A DNA stretch of 64,000 nt from DATAOG01 sp963798075. Its GTDB lineage: Bacteria; Pseudomonadota; Alphaproteobacteria; Geminicoccales; Geminicoccaceae. Below, piece by piece: positions 40,571 to 49,003 of this stretch (its first letter is position 1; the number at the start of each line of letters is the position of its first letter). The position numbers were made by a program, and so were the translations under genes. The stretch is taken from contig CAWCRU010000029.1 in assembly GCA_963798075.1 (NCBI GenBank), positions 1 through 64,000 of the forward strand, given 5' to 3'. Below the pieces are notes generated by a model, which saw nothing but the letters and a program-made list of their open reading frames with translations, ran no database searches and had not been told where the DNA came from.

Positions 40571-41052
40571 ATGAGTGCGGACACGCGATTGTCGCCCCTC
40601 GGGGACGCACGGGGCGCCGAGGCGAGCGTGGCGGAGTTCGCGCTCGGCGAGCAGCTAGTGGTCTGGGCGATCCGCAGGCGCCTCGAGGGCGCTGCACATC
40701 TGCCGATGGTGCGCCGGGGCTTTCTGCTGGCTGGCCCCGGCCAGCAACCGCGTGACGCATTTGCGGCCTTCGAGCAGTTCTATGGGGCGCTGTCGGCCAA
40801 TTGTCGCCGCGACCTCTGGTTCCACCGCTGCGGCTGCGGCGGGGTCAGCGCGGACGAGATCGCGATCCTCGGCCTGATCGCCGCGCAGCAGGCGGGCGAC
40901 CCGGCGAGCGCCCGGGGCTACGGCCAGTCGCTGGTGATCGATGCGGCGCTGGGGCGCTGCTTGAGGCCGCCCGCGAGCTCGGCCGGGCGCTGGCCGAACG
41001 CTGCCTCGCCCTCCCGCTGCGCCGGCGGCCAGCCGGCGCCAGCCTTCACTGA
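40571..41052 (+). CDS. Small Cys-rich protein of the iron locus, frameshift at 40951-40954
   Basis: A cytoplasmic protein of about 160 residues, unrecognised. The core motif RDLWFHRCGCGGVSADEIAILG has a C-x-C-x-C-free HRCGCG pair that could bind metal. Adding one G to the GGGG at 40951-40954 joins SLVIDAALG to ALLEAARELGRALAERC, ending at 41052. The uncorrected frame runs to 41113 as an Arg/Ala-rich tail, which argues for the correction. Its end overlaps the convergent fbpB by 7 bases. It lies between iron genes under an AT-rich upstream region, so an iron-linked role is inferred. Confidence 0.6.
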
Positions 41053-42758
41053 CGATCGGAGGACGGCGGCACGGTCTGCTGCTGCGGGCGGGCGCGGGCG
41101 ATCGCCCGGCTGAGCAGGATCACCGGGATCAGCCCGACCACGACGATCGCCAGCGCCGCGGTCGAGGCCTCGGCCAGGCGCTCGTCGGAGGCAAAGCGGT
41201 AGACCCGGACCGCAAGCGTCTCGAAGTTGAAGGGCCGCAGGATCAGGGTCGCCGGCAGCTCCTTGAGGACATCGACGAAGACCAGGATCACCGCGGTCAG
41301 CACGCTGCCCCACATCAGCGGCACGTGCACCCTGACCAAGGTCCCGCCCGGGCTGCGGCCAAGCGTGCGCGCGGCATCGTCGAGGTGGCGGTTGATCTTG
41401 CCGAGGCCGGCCTCGACGGTGCTGAGCGCCAGCGCCAGGAAGCGCACCATGTAGGCGAACACGAGGCCGGCGATGGTGCCGGTCAGGAGCAGGCCGGAGG
41501 AGATGCCGAAGCTCGCGCGCAACCAGGCGTCGAGGGCGTTGTCGAAGCGCGCGAACGGGATCAGGACGCCGATCGCGATCACCGCCCCCGGGATCGCATA
41601 GCCGAGGCCCGCGACCCGCGCCGAGATGCGCATCACCGGCGTCGGCCTGAGGCGCAGGCCATAGCCGACGATGATCGCGAGGCCCGCGGTCAGCGCGGCG
41701 GCGATCGCAGCCAGCGTCAGGCTGTGCCAGGCAAGGCCGAGGAACATGCCGCCGAACAAGGGATCGCCCCGCTTGATCGCCATGCTCAAAAGGACCGCGA
41801 CCGGCACGCCGAAGCCCAGCACCACCGGCGTCGAGCAGGCGCCGAACGCGAGCGCCGCCCTGGCGCCGCGCAGATCGTAGCAGGGGCGAAGGCGCGACTG
41901 GGCGGTGTGCTGGTAGCGCGCGAGGCCGCGCGACCAGCGTTCGGCCGCGAGCACCAAAAGGACCGCCAGCATCAGGGCGGCCGCCAGCTGCGCCGCCGCG
42001 ACCGGCTCGCCGAGCGCGAACCAGGTGCGATAGATGCCGGTCGTGAAGGTGTTGACGCCGAAGTACTGGACGGTGCCGAAATCGGCCAGCGCCTCCATCA
42101 GCGCGAGTGCCACCCCGCCGGCGATCGCCGGCCGGGCGAGCGGCACGGCGACCTCGAGGAAGCTGCTCCAGGGGCCGCGGCCAAGGGTCCGGCTGACGTC
42201 GAGCATGCAGGTGCACTGCTCGAGGAAGGCCGCGCGGGCGAGCAGGTAGACATAGGGATAGAGCACCAGCGTCATGACCAGGATCGCGCCGCCGAGCGAT
42301 CGGATCGGCGGGAACCAGTAGTCGGCGTGGCTCCAGCCGGTCATCGCGCGGAGCGCGGTCTGCAGCGGGCCGGCATACTGCAGGAGGTCGGTATAGGTGT
42401 AGCCGATGATGTAGGTCGGCACCGCGAACGGCAGCAGGAGCGCCCACTCGAACAGGCTGCGGCCGGGAAACTGGCACATGCTGACGAGCCAGGCGGCGCC
42501 GACCCCGAGGGCCACGACCCCGAGCCCGACCCCGAGCGCGAGCAGCAGGGTATTCGAGATGTAGCCCCCGAGCACGGTCTGGGCCAGATGCGACCACACG
42601 CCCTGGGTCGGCACCAGCACGCTCGCGAACACCACCAGCACCGGCAGCGCGATCAGCAGCGCGAGCCCGACCGTGAACAGGCTCCAGCGGTCGAGCCACT
42701 CGGGCCCGCGCCATCCCAGCCTGGGGCCGGCGTCGATCGTTGGCAACGGCATGCGCAT
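41046..42758 (-). CDS. fbpB: Ferric-iron ABC transporter permease, fused two-domain type
   Basis: A 570-residue inner-membrane protein made of two permease halves, each with about six helices, as in FbpB/SfuB. Each half carries an EAA-type loop for the ATPase: LDVSRTLGRGPWSSFLEVAVPL and HLDDAARTLGRSPGGTLVRVHVPL. LPFAVPTYIIGYTY is a typical N-terminal segment. It is the partner of FbpA at 34287, though it is transcribed in the opposite direction and lies about 6 kb away. No FbpC ATPase is seen nearby. An Irr-box-like repeat lies about 145 bases upstream. Confidence 0.92.
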   Translation of the reverse strand: MRMPLPTIDAGPRLGWRGPEWLDRWSLFTVGLALLIALPVLVVFASVLVPTQGVWSHLAQTVLGGYISNTLLLALGVGLGVVALGVGAAWLVSMCQFPGRSLFEWALLLPFAVPTYIIGYTYTDLLQYAGPLQTALRAMTGWSHADYWFPPIRSLGGAILVMTLVLYPYVYLLARAAFLEQCTCMLDVSRTLGRGPWSSFLEVAVPLARPAIAGGVALALMEALADFGTVQYFGVNTFTTGIYRTWFALGEPVAAAQLAAALMLAVLLVLAAERWSRGLARYQHTAQSRLRPCYDLRGARAALAFGACSTPVVLGFGVPVAVLLSMAIKRGDPLFGGMFLGLAWHSLTLAAIAAALTAGLAIIVGYGLRLRPTPVMRISARVAGLGYAIPGAVIAIGVLIPFARFDNALDAWLRASFGISSGLLLTGTIAGLVFAYMVRFLALALSTVEAGLGKINRHLDDAARTLGRSPGGTLVRVHVPLMWGSVLTAVILVFVDVLKELPATLILRPFNFETLAVRVYRFASDERLAEASTAALAIVVVGLIPVILLSRAIARARPQQQTVPPSSDRQ

Positions 42759-42899
42759 GCTGGTGGCTGGGTGGCAACCCGGTCCCTGGCTTCCTGCAAA
42801 AGTAGATCTCGCGGCGGATCCAAGGAATCTCTACCCGGCTCCAGAGTTGTTGTCGACTCCTCAATCGCGTTTCGCCAATGCTGCGTCATCAGATCTAAG

Positions 42900-42916
42900 A
42901 TCAGAATCATTCTAAA
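42900..42916. promoter_or_regulatory. Irr-box-like inverted repeat upstream of fbpB
   Basis: ATCAGAATCATTCTAAA, with a perfect AGAAT-C-ATTCT core at 42903-42913, matches the 7-3-7 pattern seen upstream of fbpA and bacterioferritin. It is at almost the same distance from its gene as the fbpA boxes. Confidence 0.6.
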
Positions 42917-43070
42917 TCAAAACTGGATTGACAGCGCAAGAACAGGGACAGGGGGCCGCGCCCTGCCGGCGGGGCGCCGCGGGCCGACCGGGCGAGCGCC
43001 GGCGGGCGCCCGGCTGCGAAGGGGCGCAGCCGCCGGGCGGACGCGGCGGGCGCGGCCGGATGTCCGGAGC

Positions 43071-43090
43071 AAAAGCCCGCCGGGGCGGGC
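43071..43090 (-). terminator. Intrinsic terminator of the bacterioferritin gene
   Basis: On the minus strand GCCCGCC-CC-GGCGGGC is followed directly by TTTT. It lies 51 bases after the bacterioferritin stop, and the seven-pair GC stem and T tract are of the classical form. Confidence 0.75.
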
Positions 43091-43140
43091 GCGGCTGCCG
43101 TGAACGGCGCGCCCGGGAACGCGTGCCCGGGCGGGCGCGA

Positions 43141-43606
43141 CTACAGGTGGGCGGCGATGTAGTTGGCGATCCCGATCTTCTCGATCAGCTCCAGCTGGGT
43201 CAGCAGATGGTCCTCGTGGTGCTCCTCGTCGGTCAGGATCTTGACCATCAGCTCGCGGCTGACCGAATCGCCGACCCGCGTCGCGGTCGCGATGCCCTCG
43301 CGCAGATCGGCGATGCCCTTGACCTCGAGCGCCAGATCGCGCTTCAGGATCTCGACCACGTCGGCGCCGACCTCGGCAGGCTCGCCGCCCTCCATCTTGG
43401 GCGTGCCCTCGAGGTAGAAGATGCGCTCGATCAGCCGCTCGGCGTGGCCCATCTCGTCGTCGACCTCGGCGCGCTCGGTCGCGGCCAGCTTCGTCAATGC
43501 CCCAGTTCTTGAGGAGCTGGCTGTTGAGCAGATACTGGTTGTAGGCCGATTGCTCGTTTTCGAGCAGTTGGTTGAGGTGCTGGACGACCTCGGAATTGCC
43601 TTTCAT
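43141..43606 (-). CDS. bfr: Bacterioferritin, one-base frameshift near 43493
   Basis: Cytoplasmic iron-storage protein forming a haem-containing 24-mer. The start MKGNSEVVQHLNQLLENEQ and YNQYLLNSQLLKNWGI are in one frame; after the break the rest (LAATERAEVDDEMGHAERLI, ..., LTDEEHHEDHLLTQLELIEKIG) is in another. Removing one G gives WGIDKLAATERAE and 154 residues, the usual length. The ferroxidase carboxylates (ENEQ, EEHHEDH) and the haem-ligand methionine (DEMGHAERLIERI) are present. An Irr-like box lies 21-37 bases upstream of the start and a terminator follows. The break is probably a sequence error. Confidence 0.9.
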
Positions 43607-43626
43607 ACGCGGGCTCCGCTGGCGCG

Positions 43627-43643
43627 TTTAGAACCCTTCCAAA
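43627..43643. promoter_or_regulatory. Irr-box-like inverted repeat upstream of bacterioferritin
   Basis: TTTAGAACCCTTCCAAA is the best match in the window to TTTAGAA-N3-TTCTAAA, with one mismatch. It lies 21 bases before the bfr start, where a bound protein would be expected to block or control transcription. Confidence 0.65.
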
Positions 43644-43717
43644 GTGGGCATCCCGGCAGCCAGCGTCAAGGGTCGGCAATCCCGCGTCCGCCCGCGATCG
43701 GGCCCGATGGCGACGGA

Positions 43718-44674
43718 TCAGGGCGTCCTGAACTCGACCAGCTCGATGCGGGTCCCCTCCTCCAGCTCGAGGATCAGCCCCACTCCGGGCGCGTAGTACT
43801 TGTTCTCCTCGACGTCCGGCTCGAGCGGCGAGAAATCCCGGGTCACAACGCATTGCTGATCGCACGCCGCGGCCGGCGTCTGTTCCGAGCCGGTCGTGCT
43901 CGTGACCTCGGCCGCATCCTCGGCGGTGCCAAGCGCGAATTCCTGGCGGTAGACGTCGCCGACCTGCGGCGCCGCGAGCATGATGATGCCGGGTTTGTCG
44001 CCTTCCCGTCCGGTCTTCCAGGATCCCTCGATGTCCACGAGCTCGGGATTCGGAGGCGCGTCGCCCTCGAACGTCTCGAAGGTCCTGGACAGCTCGCCGC
44101 AGTACCAGACGTTGCCGTCGGTATCCTGGGCGTGCCAGTCCTCGGTGGCCTCGGTCACCACGCCGTCTTCCTCGAGCCGGTCGGTCACGACCACGCAGGT
44201 GACGCCCTCGATCAGCTTGGTCCTGCCGGTCACGGTCACCGTGTCGGTCTGGTCGCCGCTCCGGTAGATCCACTCGTTGCCTTGGACCAGCGGGAAGTAG
44301 GGATTGGGCGCCACGCTGCCGCCGATCTGAAGCGGGTCGACGAAGTTGGCCGGATCGAAGTCCGGATCGTAGGCGTCCTGGCCGAGCGCCCGGCAAAGCT
44401 CGCCGCGCGCGGCCCGCTGCTGCTGGCAGAGCGTCCGGTCATCCTGGCGGGTGCTCCTGGCTTCGGCCAGGCAGTCATTGCGTTCGGCGCCATCGGACAG
44501 GTTGAAGCAGACGCCCCTGGCGATCTGGAAATTATCGATCGCGTCGGCGAGGCAGGCCCGCAAAGCGGTCGAAGTGGTGTTCGTACACGGCCCGGCGGCG
44601 GCCGCCGGCGCCGTCAGGACCAGGGCCACCGCTCCGCCGAACAGCGACCACGCCACCTGTCTCGGGCCGGTCAT
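43718..44674 (-). CDS. Secreted protein of unknown function
   Basis: A 318-residue exported protein. The ATG at 44674 starts a signal peptide (MTGPRQVAWSLFGGAVALVL, cleavage near AAA-GPCT); a longer in-frame start at 44719 would put an Arg-rich stretch in front and is less likely. The first part has regularly spaced cysteines (CTNTTSTALRACLADAIDN, CFNLSDGAERNDCL, LCRALG). The second part (NPYFPLVQGNEWIYRSGDQT, EGVTCVVVTDRLEEDG, AQDTDGNVWYCGEL) looks like a beta-rich domain. I do not recognise a named family. It is transcribed toward bfr. Confidence 0.6.
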   Translation of the reverse strand: MTGPRQVAWSLFGGAVALVLTAPAAAAGPCTNTTSTALRACLADAIDNFQIARGVCFNLSDGAERNDCLAEARSTRQDDRTLCQQQRAARGELCRALGQDAYDPDFDPANFVDPLQIGGSVAPNPYFPLVQGNEWIYRSGDQTDTVTVTGRTKLIEGVTCVVVTDRLEEDGVVTEATEDWHAQDTDGNVWYCGELSRTFETFEGDAPPNPELVDIEGSWKTGREGDKPGIIMLAAPQVGDVYRQEFALGTAEDAAEVTSTTGSEQTPAAACDQQCVVTRDFSPLEPDVEENKYYAPGVGLILELEEGTRIELVEFRTP

Positions 44675-44909
44675 GGCCGCTTCGATCGTCGATCGCCTCC
44701 GCCTGCAGCTGCGCGCCATTGCCGTTCTCCCCCTGAGGTCTCACCTGCGGTTGCGGGAGAGCCTGGGCGGGGGCGCCCGCGTGCGTCCATCCGCTTCTTG
44801 TCAGGCGGCGGCGTAGATGCGGTCAGGCGGGCGGGTGGACGGCGTCGTCTCCGACGCCGGCAGATCCCGCGCCCGGCACGGCCCTCGCGGATCAGGGCCC
44901 GGATGTGGG

Positions 44910-45497
44910 CTAGGGTCCGGGCGGCCGAGACGCGGCCCTTGCGGGCGCAGCGATCCGGCCGTCGACATCGCCGCCCGGCGCCAGCAGATCCTCCAGAAAA
45001 TAGGCCGAAAAGGCGGTTTTGCCCGGCAGCCCAGCCTTGCGGTAGATGGCTTGCGCCTGCTGGCGGACGGTCGCCTCGCTGGTCTTGCGCAGCGCCGCGA
45101 TCTGCTTGTGGTTCAGGCCTTTGAGGATCAGCAGCCCGACCTCGCGCTCGGCCGCGGTCAGGGCCCAGGCGTGGAACTGGTTCTCCATCTCGGCGCGGAT
45201 GCCCTCCAGGCTCGCCTGGACCTTGGCGCGCCAAGCCTCGCCCTCGGCGCGGGCGACCTTGAGGTCCTCGATCAGGGCCAGGCGCTCCTCGTGCTGGGCC
45301 TGCATGCGCTGGGCGAGCAGCGCGACGCCGACCGCGGAGCCGATCGTCAGCAGCATCTCGATGGCATCGAACAGGCCGTCGACGAAGCCGACCTCGTCCG
45401 GATCGGTCACGATCTCGAGGGTCAGCAGCAGGATGAAGCAGCCGGAGCCGATCCCGGCCAGGAGCCACCTGATCTGCCGTTCGCCGAGCCGTCCCAC
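44910..45497 (-). CDS. Membrane-anchored LuxR-type transcription regulator
   Basis: About 195 residues. Two hydrophobic helices near the N-terminus (IRWLLAGIGSGCFILLLTLEI and LFDAIEMLLTIGSAVGVALLAQ) are followed by a charged helix and a LuxR-type helix-turn-helix (LTAAEREVGLLILKGLNHKQIAALRKTSEATVRQQ, about 120-175). A GTG near 45497 is chosen because longer starts overlap the divergent DUF2235 gene. A regulator tethered to the membrane by two helices is uncommon and could sense the envelope. It is divergent from the DUF2235 gene at 45718, which it may regulate. Confidence 0.72.
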   Translation of the reverse strand: MGRLGERQIRWLLAGIGSGCFILLLTLEIVTDPDEVGFVDGLFDAIEMLLTIGSAVGVALLAQRMQAQHEERLALIEDLKVARAEGEAWRAKVQASLEGIRAEMENQFHAWALTAAEREVGLLILKGLNHKQIAALRKTSEATVRQQAQAIYRKAGLPGKTAFSAYFLEDLLAPGGDVDGRIAAPARAASRPPGP

Positions 45498-45717
45498 CCA
45501 GGGTCCCCGTCGAGTCGAAGCCGGCCGCACGGATGTCCTGGCTATACCAGCTCCGGCACGGCCCGGCGCGGACTTTCGCAGGAACGGCCCGACTGGCCGG
45601 CCGCCGCCGGGCCGCGGCGGCGATGCCTGAAACCAGAATTGTAAGAGCAACCGGGCGGTCTCTATCCCGAAAGGATAACCGAGCGGCGCCGCCGGCGGCG
45701 CGCCACTGAAGGCTGGG

Positions 45718-46932
45718 ATGGCGATGACGAAGCGGCTCGTGGTCTGCCTCGATGGCACCTGGAACAGCGCCGACGACGGCCATGCGACCAATGTGGTGCG
45801 GATCATGGGCGCGATCGCGCCGGTCGACCGTGCGGGCGTGCCCCAGATCGTCTTCTACGATGCCGGCGTCGGCGCCGACGGCGGCCTGATCGATCGCCTG
45901 GTCGACGGCGTGACCGGCCGCGGGGTCGAGCAGAACATACGCGACGGCTACCGGTTCCTCGCGCACAACTGGCTGCCGGGCGACGAGATCTATGTCTTCG
46001 GCTTCTCGCGGGGCGCGTTCACGGCGCGCAGCCTGTGCGGCTTCATCGATCTGATCGGCCTCTTGCCGAAGCATCATGTGGACCGTCTCGATGCGGCGTG
46101 GACCCTCTATCGCACGCCGGAGGCCGAGCGCGATCAGGCGGCGCTCGCCGAATTGACGCGCGAGGCAAGGCGGCAGGCCAAGGTCAAGTGTCTTGGCGTC
46201 TGGGACACGGTCGGCTCGCTGGGCGTGCCGCTGCAGCCCCTGCAACTGCTGAGCCGCAGGCACCGGTTCCACAACGCCGAGCTCTCCGACGTCGTCGAAT
46301 GCGCCTTCCACGCGCTCGCGATCGACGAGAAGCGCGGGCCCTTCGGGCCTGTGCTGTGGCAGAAGGCCTGCGGCCGGGAGCTGCCGCAGGTGGTCGAGCA
46401 GGTCTGGTTTGCGGGCGCGCATTCGAACGTCGGCGGCGGCTGGTCCGATACCAGCGTCGCGGACCTCGCGCTGACCTGGATGATCCGGCGGGTGCAGGCC
46501 AACTCCGGCCTCGCCTTCGATGAGGACTACATCGCGCGGCAGCTGCGGCCCGACCCGCTCGGCAACATCAGCGACTCGCGGACGCCGCTCTATGCGCCGA
46601 GCCGGGTCTACCCGTACGAGCGCCTGCTCGGCCAGCATCCGATCCGGGGCTCCCGGCTCCGGCGGTGGGCGCCCGCGCTCCGACGCTTCGACTGGCGCAC
46701 CAACCGCCCCAAGGCCGGCTTCGAGTTCGTCAACGAGAGGATCCACTGGAGTGCCATCGAGCGCTTCGGCAAGCTGGCGCCGCAGGACGGCAAGCTGCGC
46801 CGCTACGAGCCCGAGAACCTGCAAGCGGCGCTGGCGAACCAGATGCTGATCGCGGACGAGCGGTTGGTGGACGCCTCGACCACCGCCCGGCGGCCGGTTC
46901 CCGCCGGCGCCCACTGGGCTGCCGCGGCCTGA
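45718..46932 (+). CDS. DUF2235 (alpha/beta-hydrolase, T6SS lipase Tle1-like) protein
   Basis: A 404-residue protein of the DUF2235 family, related to Tle1-type phospholipases. VVCLDGTWNSADDGHATNVVRI is the diagnostic N-terminus, the nucleophile elbow is GFSRGAF (S in G-x-S-x-G), and LGVWDTVGSLG and AGAHSNVGGGW carry the catalytic Asp and His. No signal peptide or type VI secretion genes are seen nearby, so it may act inside the cell. Substrate unknown. Confidence 0.87.
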   Translation: MAMTKRLVVCLDGTWNSADDGHATNVVRIMGAIAPVDRAGVPQIVFYDAGVGADGGLIDRLVDGVTGRGVEQNIRDGYRFLAHNWLPGDEIYVFGFSRGAFTARSLCGFIDLIGLLPKHHVDRLDAAWTLYRTPEAERDQAALAELTREARRQAKVKCLGVWDTVGSLGVPLQPLQLLSRRHRFHNAELSDVVECAFHALAIDEKRGPFGPVLWQKACGRELPQVVEQVWFAGAHSNVGGGWSDTSVADLALTWMIRRVQANSGLAFDEDYIARQLRPDPLGNISDSRTPLYAPSRVYPYERLLGQHPIRGSRLRRWAPALRRFDWRTNRPKAGFEFVNERIHWSAIERFGKLAPQDGKLRRYEPENLQAALANQMLIADERLVDASTTARRPVPAGAHWAAAA

Positions 46933-47036
46933 GCGCCGATCGAAAGAGCACGCGGGGCCCTCCACGGCGGCCCGACTTGCCGCGCGGGACGCAGGCGTAG
47001 GGTCTTGCGATCTCCGGTTGGATTGCGGCCCGCGCC

Positions 47037-47159
47037 ATGAACGTGAAGTACCAGATCTTCGTCAGCTCGACCTACGAGGACCTCAAGGACGAGCGCGCCG
47101 AGGTCATCAAGGCCTGCCTCAACATGGGCCACATCCCGGTCGGCATGGAGATGCGATAG
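47037..47159 (+). pseudogene. N-terminal stub of a DUF4062 protein
   Basis: Forty codons (MNVKYQIFVSSTYEDLKDER...) match the start of DUF4062 proteins, a domain found in conflict and signalling proteins. A stop ends it at VGMEMR, where full-length family members continue with FNAADEEQ-like sequence. The rest of the gene is absent; unrelated sequence follows. This is a truncated remnant. Confidence 0.72.
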
Positions 47160-47308
47160 TGTGGCGGTCGCTTTACCGTCAGACCGCCTATCTTGATCTG
47201 CAGGCTTGGCAGGTCGCGCATATCGAGGAAGGTTTCCGTCAGGCTCAATCTGGCGAGTTCGCGTCGGACGCCGAGATCGCTGATGCGTTCGTGCGTTGGC
47301 GGCGTTGA
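47159..47308 (+). pseudogene. Fragment resembling a small antitoxin
   Basis: A frame starting abruptly at the end of the DUF4062 stub encodes about 49 residues (RQTAYLDLQAWQVAHIEEGF..., ending DAEIADAFVRWRR) with the pattern of short antitoxins of ParE/RelE-type pairs. Its own start and the toxin gene are missing. It probably was left by a deletion or insertion next to the IS element. Confidence 0.5.
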
Positions 47309-47421
47309 CGATCAACTGAACCCGAGACACGTCGCGCGTGCAAGTGTCCGCCCAAGCTGGAGGACCCGGTTGGTCACCGTGCCCTCGGCGAAACACGATG
47401 CGGCTTACCGAACCCTCTTCT

Positions 47422-47435
47422 GTAATCGGGCTGCG
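47422..47435. repeat. Left inverted repeat of the IS1111-type element
   Basis: GTAATCGGGCTGCG; pairs perfectly with 49004-49017. It lies on the 3' side of the transposase gene. Confidence 0.85.
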
Positions 47436-47853
47436 CGGGTCAAGGGCTCCAAGCTGGCGCCGGCTCCGCGGATGATGGTCTGGCAGGGGCCACTCTTCTG
47501 TCCGAGGTCGGCGCAAGCGGCCGCCGCAAGTTGGGGTCAGGCGAGGGCCCGGCGCATCAATCTCAGAAAGTGCGTGGTCGCCGATCGAGCGAGCTCGTTC
47601 GGGCACCGCCGAGGGTTCGTCGATGTCACCGCTACCCCGCGTCCCTGCCGGACGCTTCCGCCGGAGCGGAACTCGTGCTGTGGTCGCAGTCGTTCGTGGC
47701 AGTTGTGGCCGTCGATCCGATGGTGGCGGTCCTGCATCTGGCTGCGCGGGTGTCAAGGCGGGCGAAGCCCCCGGCAGCGCCGGCATCGGCCTTGACGCGC
47801 GAGCGGTCAGATGGGCGATGAGGATCATTGGATCGACGCCACCTTCGGGCTCC
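47436..47853 (-). ncRNA. Candidate bridge-RNA region of the IS element
   Basis: The 418-base non-coding segment downstream of the transposase within the element. No credible protein is encoded on either strand. In IS110-family elements a structured bridge RNA that pairs with target and donor DNA is made from a non-coding end; in the IS1111 subgroup it is the downstream end. I have not folded the sequence, so the RNA itself is inferred from family knowledge and position. Confidence 0.4.
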
Positions 47854-48903
47854 TCAGGCCGCAGCGCCGGCGGGCACATCCGGCTCCCGCTGCCAGCGGA
47901 ACTCGGTGCCGTCCAGCCACATGCGGTGCATGATCACAGCCAGTCGGCGGGCGACCGCAACCTGGGCCCGCATCTTGCCCCGGCGTTGGAGCACCTCGAG
48001 GCCCCACCGTTTGAGCCAGCTCCAGCGGCTCACCCGGGTCAGCAGCGCGTTCGCCGCCTCGCACAACAGGGCCCGGACGGCTTTGTCGCCGCACTTGGTG
48101 ATGTGCCCGGTGTAATCGGTCTCGCCCGACGCGTACTTGCTGGGCGTCAGCCCGAAGTAGGCGCCGACGGCGGCCGAATTCGGAAAGCGCTCGGGCTCGT
48201 CGACGGCGGTCCTGAAGGCGAGCGCGGTGAGTGGCCCCACGCCGGGGACCGTCATCAACCGACGGCACACCTGGTCCTGCTTGACTGCCGCCAGCACGGC
48301 CCGATGCAGCAAGTCGAGCTGGCTCACCACGGTGGCACGCGTCGCCAACATCGTGCCCACGACCCACCGGATCTGTGCGTCGCCCTCGTCGATCAGCTCC
48401 CAGACGCGAGCTTCGAACTGGCCGGCCCTGACCCCGCCGACTTTGAGCCCGAACGCCTTGAGAACGCCACGGATGTGATTGTCGAGGTCGACCCGCGTGC
48501 GCACCAGCATCTGCCGGCTCGACAGCAGCAGCCGCAGCTTCCTCGCTGCCGGGTGCTTCAGGTGGACCGACCGATACCAACCCACCTGCATCGCGAACGC
48601 GATGTTGCGAGCATCGATCCGATCGGTCTTGACCGGCATCGCGCTCACCGCCGCCTTCATGTGCCGAGCGTCGATGCAGATCACCGGCAGGCCCGCCACG
48701 GCCAGACCGTCGCAAAGCCAGGGCGCCAATGGCCCTGCCTCGATGCCCACCCGTTCGAACGTCAGTCCGGTCGCCATCAGGAACGCGGCGATGGCTTCGG
48801 GCTCGCTCGCCACCTTGCTCTCGCGCACGATCCGGCGTTGGTCGTCGACGATGCAGATCGCCGTCTCTTCCATCGCGACGTCGAGGCCGACATAGTACTT
48901 CAT
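47854..48903 (-). CDS. IS1111/IS110-family transposase (DEDD)
   Basis: A 349-residue recombinase with an N-terminal RuvC-like DEDD domain: D8 (YYVGLDVA), E55 (VGIEAGPLAPWL), D94 and D97 (VKTDRIDARN). The C-terminal domain (PF02371-like) contains LMTVPGVGPLTALAF and AYFGLTPSKYASGETDYTGHITKCGD with the catalytic serine region of the family. The ATG at 48903 starts MKYYVGLDVAMEETAI. An ORF upstream in the same frame is only element end sequence. The protein is full length and looks intact. Confidence 0.93.
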   Translation of the reverse strand: MKYYVGLDVAMEETAICIVDDQRRIVRESKVASEPEAIAAFLMATGLTFERVGIEAGPLAPWLCDGLAVAGLPVICIDARHMKAAVSAMPVKTDRIDARNIAFAMQVGWYRSVHLKHPAARKLRLLLSSRQMLVRTRVDLDNHIRGVLKAFGLKVGGVRAGQFEARVWELIDEGDAQIRWVVGTMLATRATVVSQLDLLHRAVLAAVKQDQVCRRLMTVPGVGPLTALAFRTAVDEPERFPNSAAVGAYFGLTPSKYASGETDYTGHITKCGDKAVRALLCEAANALLTRVSRWSWLKRWGLEVLQRRGKMRAQVAVARRLAVIMHRMWLDGTEFRWQREPDVPAGAAA

Positions 48904-49003
48904 GGCTGTCCTCCACAGGCTGCTGATGCTCTTGGGGCGGATCTCCGACCCCGTACAAGCCAGCTTGGAGGGCAGCCACCTGCCCGTCACGCCGCTCCGA
49001 AAC

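Larger units (their letters stand above)
42759..43140. other. Intergenic region between fbpB and bacterioferritin
   Basis: About 380 bases. The half next to fbpB (42759-42930) is AT-richer and contains the Irr-like box. The half next to bacterioferritin is extremely GC-rich and contains the terminator hairpin. No gene is credible here. Confidence 0.5.

Noticed and set aside
43090..43140. Additional GC-rich hairpins after bacterioferritin
   Set aside because: Several palindromic GC stretches occur, but without a T tract; only the hairpin at 43071-43090 meets terminator criteria.
47193..47795. 200-residue plus-strand frame left of the transposase
   Set aside because: It spans the IS boundary and its non-coding end, with Arg/Ser/Trp-rich translation and no recognisable domain.
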